From an uncultured Pseudomonas sp. (GTDB lineage: Bacteria > Pseudomonadota > Gammaproteobacteria > Pseudomonadales > Pseudomonadaceae), in contig CALMID010000391.1 in assembly GCA_937863915.1 (NCBI GenBank), positions 1 to 9,810 on the forward strand: 9,810 nt of DNA. Direction: 5' to 3'. The notes beneath the pieces were generated by a model. The model did not search any database. It had not been told where the DNA came from and saw only the letters and a program-made list of their open reading frames with translations. The position numbers were made by a program, and so were the translations under genes. Shown here one piece after another: positions 5,784 to 9,810 of this stretch (the first letter of the stretch is position 1; every line of letters begins with the position of its first letter).

Positions 5784-5805
5784 CGCGCCGGGCGGCAGCG
5801 GCGCG
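5784..5805 (-). terminator. GC-rich hairpin downstream of the UbiA-family gene
   Basis: CGCGCCG (5784-5790) and CGGCGCG (5799-5805) form a perfect 7-bp stem with an eight-base loop, 37 bases past the UbiA-family stop. No T-run follows, so termination is only suggested. Confidence 0.35.
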
Positions 5806-5842
5806 TCGCAGGACGGACGGTGCGGGTATCCGTACAGCCCGG

Positions 5843-6748
5843 TCAGTTCAGGTGCAGGCCGATCGCCAGCAGCACCGGCAGGAGCAGGGTGATGGCGACG
5901 TTGGCGGTCATGGCTGGCAGCAGTGCCGGTATTTGCAGCTCTGCCTGCCGGCAACGCCAGGCGGTCCACAGCGCCAGAGGGGCGAGCAGCAGGCTCAGCG
6001 CCACGCCGGGCGGGCACCAGCCGAGCAGGGCCAGGAGTGCCGGCAGCAGCAGGGCCAGGGCCCACTGCAGGCCGAGCACGAGGAGGATGGCGCGTGGGCT
6101 CAGGCACATGGGCAGGGTCAGGCGTCCAGCCGCGCGGTCGGCGTCGATATCCGGCAGCTGGTTGAGCAGCAGCAGGTTGTTGCCAAGAAACAGCGGCGCC
6201 AGGCTGAGCAGCATGGCCGACGGGCTGGTCTGCCCGCTCAGGGCCAACTGGCCGCCGATCAGCATCAGCGGGCCGAAGGCCAGGCCGGGGGCGCACAGGC
6301 ACAGCCAGGGGCGGCGCGTCAGCCAGGGGGTGTAGGCGAGGATCAGCGCGCAGCCGAGGCCGCCGATCAGCAGCAGCGCCGGCCAGGCCGGGCTGGTGAG
6401 AACGAAGTAGGCGCCGATTGAGAGGGTCACGGTCAGGCTGAGAATGCCTAGCCACAGTGCGGCACCGAGCAGTTGCGGGTTGCCGGGCAGGGTGCCGCTG
6501 CCGCCGCTGAAGGGCGTGCGCTGCGTGCTCAGGTCGAGGCCGCTGCGAAAGTCGTGGTGTTCGTTGAAGGCGTTGACGCTGACATGCGCGGCCACAGCCG
6601 CCAGCAGCACCAGCAGCGCTTCGCCTAAAAAGCCCGCAGTCATTCCGCTGCCAGGCCAGGCCAGGGCGATGGCCAGCAGCACGGTATTCAGACTGAGCAG
6701 AAGGAAGGGGCCTCGGGCAATGCCGAGCAGGGCCGGGAGCGGAGGCAT
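5843..6748 (-). CDS. UbiA-superfamily membrane prenyltransferase (MenA-like)
   Basis: The 301-residue protein is a very hydrophobic integral membrane protein with about eight or nine transmembrane helices. It carries both Asp-rich motifs of the UbiA superfamily, which transfers polyprenyl groups from a diphosphate donor to an aromatic acceptor using Mg2+. The first is N62-x3-D66-x5-D72 (N-E-H-H-D-F-R-S-G-L-D) and the second N196-x3-D200-x-D202-x-D204. The first motif and the following T-P-F-S-G-G-S-G-T-L resemble MenA (dihydroxynaphthoate prenyltransferase) more than ubiquinone-pathway UbiA. No other menaquinone gene is visible here and typical pseudomonads use ubiquinone, so the acceptor is unknown. 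I prefer the ATG at 6746-6748 with GGAA upstream over an in-frame TTG at 6764-6766. It has its own likely promoter (6775-6804) and is divergent from the HPF-like gene. The family call is firm; the substrate is open. Confidence 0.87.
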   Translation of the reverse strand: MPPLPALLGIARGPFLLLSLNTVLLAIALAWPGSGMTAGFLGEALLVLLAAVAAHVSVNAFNEHHDFRSGLDLSTQRTPFSGGSGTLPGNPQLLGAALWLGILSLTVTLSIGAYFVLTSPAWPALLLIGGLGCALILAYTPWLTRRPWLCLCAPGLAFGPLMLIGGQLALSGQTSPSAMLLSLAPLFLGNNLLLLNQLPDIDADRAAGRLTLPMCLSPRAILLVLGLQWALALLLPALLALLGWCPPGVALSLLLAPLALWTAWRCRQAELQIPALLPAMTANVAITLLLPVLLAIGLHLN

Positions 6749-6774
6749 GCGGTTTCCAGCGAGCAATTACCGGG

Positions 6775-6804
6775 ATGGTAGGCGGGCGGCTGTAAGGCTG
6801 TCCA
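6775..6804 (-). promoter_or_regulatory. Candidate promoter of the UbiA-family gene
   Basis: On the minus strand TGGACA (6799-6804, 5 of 6) and TACCAT (6775-6780, 4 of 6) are 18 bases apart, leaving a leader of about 20 bases before the ATG at 6748. Confidence 0.45.
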
Positions 6805-6909
6805 GAGTCGGCTGCCGGCTTTTGCCGCCGGTCTGATGCAGGTCACGCCAGAGTGTTTCGGCATGCAACAAATTCCCCCCAAGTGCGCCGACATGACGTA
6901 GGCTGAAAT

Positions 6910-6932
6910 TGTCGCAGGGGTAATTCGCGACA
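6910..6932 (+). other. Inverted repeat upstream of the HPF-like gene
   Basis: TGTCGC (6910-6915) and GCGACA (6927-6932) form a perfect 6-bp inverted repeat around an 11-base centre, 32 bases before the HPF-like ATG. It could be an operator or a leader hairpin. I could not find a convincing sigma-70, sigma-54 or sigma-S promoter in the 216-base divergent gap (6749-6964). Confidence 0.3.
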
Positions 6933-6964
6933 CTTCAGTTGTTTGGTTGAATAAGGAATGCCGT

Positions 6965-7375
6965 ATGCAAATCCAGGTTCACAGTGACAACCATATCGAT
7001 GGCAGTGCCCGTCTGGCCGAGTGGGTCAGCGCCAGTGTTGCCAGCAAAGTCGAACGTTATGACGATGAATTGACCCGCGTTGTCGTGCACCTCAACGATG
7101 AGAACGCGCACAAGGCAGGCGCCAATGACAAGCGCTGCCAGATCGAGGCGCGCCCGAAAGGCCAGGCGCCGATTTCCGTGACCCACAAGGCCGAGTCCCT
7201 GGAGTTCGCCCTCGATGGCGCCCTGGAAAAACTCGGTCATGCCCTCGACCACCAGATGGGCAAGCTGCGCAACAAGCGCGCTGCGGCTCTGCGTGAGGAC
7301 GGTGAGCCTGTCGGCAATGCCGACCAGCTGCTGGAAGAAGACTTCCTCGCCGATGAACTGATCCGTACCGTCTGA
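6965..7375 (+). CDS. HPF/RaiA-family ribosome-associated protein (paralogue)
   Basis: The 136-residue protein resembles the HPF/RaiA family, small proteins that bind the 30S decoding site and inactivate ribosomes under stress. The sequence fits the family's beta-alpha-beta-beta-beta-alpha fold: M-Q-I-Q-V-H-S-D (strand 1), a helix at about 14-33, V-V-V-H-L-N-D-E-N (39-47), C-Q-I-E-A-R-P-K-G (58-66), P-I-S-V-T-H (69-74), and a long basic helix at 77-108. An acidic tail of about 28 residues follows, without the dimerisation domain of long-form HPF. It is distant from classical HPF/RaiA, and the standard hpf copy usually sits beside rpoN and ptsN, which are absent, so this is probably a paralogue. 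AAGGA lies 7 bases before the ATG at 6965-6967, which decides against the in-frame TTG at 6947. It is a single-gene unit ending in a strong terminator. Confidence 0.85.
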   Translation: MQIQVHSDNHIDGSARLAEWVSASVASKVERYDDELTRVVVHLNDENAHKAGANDKRCQIEARPKGQAPISVTHKAESLEFALDGALEKLGHALDHQMGKLRNKRAAALREDGEPVGNADQLLEEDFLADELIRTV

Positions 7376-7388
7376 TTGTTCAGACCAT

Positions 7389-7426
7389 AAAAAAACCGCC
7401 GGTGGCGCGAGCCCCGGCGGTTTTTT
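7389..7426. terminator. Bidirectional Rho-independent terminator between hpf-like and ppiC genes
   Basis: Seven A, then CCGCCGG (7396-7402), a bulged T, GGC, a GCGA tetraloop, GCC, CCGGCGG (7414-7420) and six T. The stem is about 10 bp and is flanked by A-run and T-run, so it works in both directions. It ends the HPF-like gene (stop at 7375) and also lies 30 bases past the ppiC stop. Confidence 0.95.
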
Positions 7427-7455
7427 CATGCCCGGCATTTAACCGGCAATGGTAC

Positions 7456-7737
7456 TCAGTCCTGACGGCTGGTGACTTCCAGCAGGTGGTAGCCGAACTG
7501 GGTCTTCACCGGGCCCTGCACCACACCAACCGGGGCGCTGAACACCACGGCGTCGAATTCCTTGACCATCTGGCCGCGGCCGAACGAGCCGAGGTCGCCG
7601 CCCTGACGGCTGGACGGGCAGGTGGAGTTGTCCTTGGCGACCTGGGCGAAGTCGGCGCCGGCTTCGATGGCAGCTTTCAGTTCGTTGCACTTGGCTTCAG
7701 TGGCAACCAGGATGTGACGGGCAGTGGCGCGGGCCAT
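7456..7737 (-). CDS. ppiC: Parvulin-type peptidyl-prolyl cis-trans isomerase
   Basis: The 93-residue protein is a single parvulin domain with no signal peptide, the same length as E. coli PpiC, so a cytoplasmic prolyl isomerase that speeds cis-trans isomerisation of Xaa-Pro bonds. Family features in order: A-R-H-I-L (6-10, active-site His8), G-A-D-F-A-Q-V-A (27-34), S-T-C-P-S with Cys40, R-Q-G-G-D-L-G-S-F (44-52), G-Q-M-V-K-E-F-D (55-62; Met57 and Phe61 of the substrate pocket), V-F-S-A-P-V-G (65-71), and T-Q-F-G-Y-H-L-L (79-86, second His84). The ATG at 7735-7737 has AAGGAG 8 bases upstream; the open frame further 5' has no homology. It is probably a single-gene unit between the shared terminator at 7389-7426 and the inverted repeat at 7779-7827. 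Confidence 0.95.
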   Translation of the reverse strand: MARATARHILVATEAKCNELKAAIEAGADFAQVAKDNSTCPSSRQGGDLGSFGRGQMVKEFDAVVFSAPVGVVQGPVKTQFGYHLLEVTSRQD

Positions 7738-7778
7738 GGGATGACTCCTTGAATGAACGGGGATGGGGCAAGCAAAGG

Positions 7779-7827
7779 CGCACAGCCTAGCGCAATCGGC
7801 GGGGGATTCAACCGCGCAGGCTGTGCG
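7779..7827 (-). terminator. Long stem-loop between chaA and ppiC, likely chaA terminator
   Basis: CGCACAGCCT (7779-7788) pairs with AGGCTGTGCG (7818-7827), continuing after one bulged base into GCGC/GCGC, with a 20-base loop. The 14-bp stem starts 16 bases after the chaA stop. Only a weak pyrimidine run follows (CCTTTGCTT). It overlaps the predicted ppiC promoter. Confidence 0.5.
7784..7811 (-). promoter_or_regulatory. Candidate ppiC promoter inside the chaA hairpin
   Basis: On the minus strand TTGAAT (7806-7811, 4 of 6) and TAGGCT (7784-7789, 3 of 6) are 16 bases apart, predicting a leader of about 40 bases before the ppiC ATG. The match is modest. Confidence 0.3.
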
Positions 7828-7843
7828 GACTTGTACAGGGTGC

Positions 7844-8926
7844 TCAGGGCACCATGGCGAGGAACACGAAGACCGCGAACACCACCAGATGCACGACACC
7901 CTGCAATACGGTGGCGCGGCCGCCGGAGAGGGTCATGCTGGTCAGCAGCAGCGTCAGCGACAACAGGACCAGCTCCTTGGGCGGTATGCCCAGGCTCAGC
8001 GGCAGATCGAGGGTGATGGCGGTGATGGCGACTGCCGGAATGGTCAGACCGATGGTGGCCAGGGCCGAACCCAGGGCCAGGTTGAAGCTGGTCTGCATGT
8101 GCCTGGCCAGGGCCGCGCGCACCGCCGACATGGTCTCCGGCAGCAGCACGATCAGGGCAATGGCGATACCGACCACCGCGTGCGGCAGGCCGGCTCCGGC
8201 GACGCCGGCCTCGATGCCCGGAGCCAGCAGCTTGGCCAGGCCGACCACGGCGACCAGAGCGACCAGCAGCAGGGCCAGGCAGATCAGGCTGGTGGCGTTC
8301 GTGGGGGGCGTATCGGTCTCGTCGCTGGCGTTCTCGGCCGGAACGAAGAGTTCACGATGGCGGATGGTCTGTACGAACACGAAGACGGCCCAGAGCACCA
8401 GCGAAAGAATGGCGGCGAAGATCAGCTGCGCGGTGGAGTAGGTCGGGCCCTCGGTACTGGAGGTGTACACCGGCAGCACCAGGGTCAGGGCGGCCAGGGT
8501 GGTCAGCACGGCCAGTGCCGGCATGGTGCCTTCGACGCGGAAATTGATGATGCGGTGGCGCAGGCCGCCGGCCAGCAGGCACAGGCCGATCACGCCGTTG
8601 CACACGATCATCAGCGTGGCATACACGGTATCGCGGGCCAGGGTCGTGGCGGTCTCGCCACCGGCCAGCATCATCGAGACGATCAGCGAGACCTCGATCA
8701 CCGTCACCGCCAGGGCCAGCACCAGGGCGCCAAAGGGTTCACCCACGCGGTGGGCGATTACCTCGGCGTGATGCACGGCGGCCAGCACGGAGGCGACCAG
8801 CGCGGCACCGGCCACGCCCGAGAGCAGCCAGCCGAGCGGCATGCCCCAGGCCAGCACGAGCAGGGCGCAGCTGGCGAGCGGGATGAGCAGGCTCCACAGG
8901 GGCATGTGATGGGCGGGTCGTGACAT
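7844..8926 (-). CDS. chaA: ChaA-type calcium/proton (cation/H+) antiporter
   Basis: The 360-residue inner-membrane protein is about the length of E. coli ChaA (366 residues). ChaA belongs to the CaCA superfamily and exports Ca2+, Na+ or K+ in exchange for protons at alkaline pH. It has roughly eleven hydrophobic segments in two halves. Each half carries an alpha-repeat with acidic transport residues: G-E-P-F-G-A-L-V-L-A-L-A-V-T-V-I-E-V (62-79; Glu63, Glu78) and L-P-E-T-M-S-A-V-R-A-A (262-272; Glu264), followed by N-L-A-L-G-S-A-L-A-T-I-G-L (282-294). A hydrophilic acidic loop at about 187-210 separates the halves. I chose the ATG at 8924-8926, which has GGA about 9 bases upstream; the ATG at 8933-8935 touches that sequence. 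It appears to be a single-gene unit, divergent from the CAP-domain gene, ending at the stem-loop 7779-7827. Confidence 0.92.
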   Translation of the reverse strand: MSRPAHHMPLWSLLIPLASCALLVLAWGMPLGWLLSGVAGAALVASVLAAVHHAEVIAHRVGEPFGALVLALAVTVIEVSLIVSMMLAGGETATTLARDTVYATLMIVCNGVIGLCLLAGGLRHRIINFRVEGTMPALAVLTTLAALTLVLPVYTSSTEGPTYSTAQLIFAAILSLVLWAVFVFVQTIRHRELFVPAENASDETDTPPTNATSLICLALLLVALVAVVGLAKLLAPGIEAGVAGAGLPHAVVGIAIALIVLLPETMSAVRAALARHMQTSFNLALGSALATIGLTIPAVAITAITLDLPLSLGIPPKELVLLSLTLLLTSMTLSGGRATVLQGVVHLVVFAVFVFLAMVP

Positions 8927-9115
8927 GAACGGCATTCCAGAGCAGGCGCGAAGGGTGGACGCGCGGTAAAAATTGACCGGGCCAGTATGACAGGCTAGCC
9001 GGCGCGGCGGTTCGGCGGCATCAGCAACAGGTTGTTTCGCTATGTTTGCTCGCGGGGTGCTGCCCGCGCGCCGCGCAATCAAGCATCATGGCGGCATTCA
9101 ACCGAGGAGGTGGTC
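8927..9115. other. Divergent intergenic region between chaA and the CAP-domain gene
   Basis: This 189-base gap must hold promoters for both genes, but I see no hexamer pair good enough to call. TTGACC at 8973-8978 lacks a -10 at the right distance. A perfect 6-bp hairpin, CGCGGG (9051-9056) with CCCGCG (9063-9068), lies in the probable leader of the CAP-domain gene. AGGAGG (9105-9110) is the strong ribosome binding site of that gene. Confidence 0.4.
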
Positions 9116-9810
9116 ATGCGTGTGAGTTCTGTTGCCGTCGCCTGGCTGGCGGGGCTGTTGGGGAGCGCGGCGGCGTGCAGTGCCAGTGCCGCGGAAGAGG
9201 CGCAGCTGATTGCGGCGATCAATGCCTACCGCAGCCAGGTGCAGCTGTGTGCCGGCCAGGGCAGCGAGGCGCTGCCGCCGCTGACCAGCGATACCCGCCT
9301 GGCCCTGCCGGTCGGCGCCGGTGGCGATCTGCAGGCGCAACTCAATGCCACGGCCTATCCGATGATGCGGGTGCAGTCGATCAACCTGTCCGGTCCGCGC
9401 GAGGCGCAGACGGCGCTCAAGGCGCTGAGCGAAAGCTTCTGCAAGGTGCTGCTCGATCCGCAGTACGTCGATATCGGCGTCAGCCGGGTCGACCGCGACT
9501 GGCGCATTGTGCTGGCGCGGCCGCTGCTGGCCGGCAAGCTGGGCGACTGGCAGGCCGAAGGGCAGAAGCTGCTGGAGGCGATCAACACGGCGCGCTCGCA
9601 GGCCCGTCAGTGCGGCACTCAGGCGTTCACGGCCAGCGCGCCGCTGAGCTGGAATGCCAGCCTGGGCAGCGTGGCCGAGGCGCACAGCCGCTCGATGGCC
9701 AACGGCAACTACTTCAGCCACAAGGACCGCGACGGCCGCACGCCGGGCGACCGGGCCGAGCTGGGCGGCTACAGCGGCATGCTGATCGGCGAGAACATCG
9801 CCGCCGGCCT
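9116..9810 (+). CDS. Exported CAP (SCP/PR1) domain protein, 3' end outside the window
   Basis: The frame is open to the window edge (231 codons seen). AGGAGG sits 5 bases before the ATG. Residues 1-26 form a signal peptide; A-A-A-C at 18-21 is a poor lipobox, so ordinary signal peptidase cleavage near S-A-S-A is more likely than lipidation. From about 148 there is a clear CAP domain: L-L-E-A-I-N-T-A-R (152-160), L-S-W-N-A-S-L (177-183), A-E-A-H-S-R-S-M-A (187-195; His190), N-Y-F-S-H-K-D (198-204; His202) and G-E-N-I-A-A-G (225-231; Glu226), the usual ligand-binding positions. Residues about 28-137 look like a diverged first CAP copy (I-x-A-Y-R-S, P-P-L-T, a late C-K-V-L-L-D-P-Q-Y-V-D-I-G-V, then W-R-I-V-L-A-R-P-L-L). 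CAP proteins bind lipids or act as toxins or proteases in different lineages; the role here is unknown. Confidence 0.87.
   Translation, partial: MRVSSVAVAWLAGLLGSAAACSASAAEEAQLIAAINAYRSQVQLCAGQGSEALPPLTSDTRLALPVGAGGDLQAQLNATAYPMMRVQSINLSGPREAQTALKALSESFCKVLLDPQYVDIGVSRVDRDWRIVLARPLLAGKLGDWQAEGQKLLEAINTARSQARQCGTQAFTASAPLSWNASLGSVAEAHSRSMANGNYFSHKDRDGRTPGDRAELGGYSGMLIGENIAAG

Noticed and set aside
7763..8923. A 386-codon plus-strand frame rich in Gly, Gln, His and Asp that looks repetitive
   Set aside because: It is the antisense of the membrane protein ChaA; its apparent repeats mirror the Leu/Ala/Val codons of the transmembrane helices.
8973..9001. TTGACC as a -35 for the CAP-domain gene
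   Set aside because: The hexamer 17 bases downstream (TAGCCG) matches TATAAT poorly, and no alternative spacing is better.
9098..9721. A 207-codon minus-strand frame at the right edge
   Set aside because: It is antisense to the CAP-domain gene, which has a signal peptide, a strong ribosome binding site and clear motifs in the other strand.

Overview
The window looks like ordinary chromosomal DNA of a high-GC gammaproteobacterium, most likely a Pseudomonas species. I infer this from the strongly GC-rich coding regions, the gene families present (a YehS-type DUF1456 protein, a periplasmic EndA nuclease, a YeeN-like YebC paralogue, a PpiC parvulin, a ChaA antiporter, an extra HPF/RaiA-type protein) and a candidate Anr/FNR box. 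No species can be named from the sequence alone. I see no insertion sequence, prophage, CRISPR array, tRNA or rRNA.

Layout. From 59 to 3563 four genes lie on the minus strand: a DUF1456 protein, an S4-domain pseudouridine-synthase homologue that has lost its catalytic aspartate, a 582-residue D-aminoacylase-type amidohydrolase behind a perfect 16-bp palindrome, and a 109-residue protein of unknown function behind a candidate Anr-dependent promoter. From 3689 to 5390, also on the minus strand, come endonuclease I with its own good sigma-70 promoter, a 74-residue unknown protein, and the YebC paralogue whose stop lies 3 bases before the 74-residue gene. From 5554 to 6748, still minus, are a 42-residue very basic protein and a UbiA-family membrane prenyltransferase. 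A divergent plus-strand HPF/RaiA-like gene (6965-7375) ends in a textbook bidirectional terminator that also faces the convergent ppiC gene (7456-7737, minus). ppiC is preceded by a ChaA-type Ca2+/H+ antiporter (minus), and the window ends inside a plus-strand exported CAP-domain protein.

How the genes work together. There is no single obvious pathway. Most transcription units are one or two genes long, each with its own promoter or hairpin. Several products bear on ribosomes or protein folding (pseudouridine-synthase homologue, YebC paralogue, HPF paralogue, PpiC). Others act in the envelope or periplasm (EndA, UbiA-type enzyme, ChaA, CAP protein).

I did not find an evident new multi-gene system. 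The points most worth a second look are the apparent pseudoenzyme in the RsuA/RluF family, the Anr-like box at class II spacing in front of an unknown gene, the palindrome over the amidohydrolase promoter, the duplicated CAP fold with a degenerate first copy, and the unassigned UbiA-family enzyme. Every gap between genes is shorter than about 220 bases, and what I could see in each is listed below.
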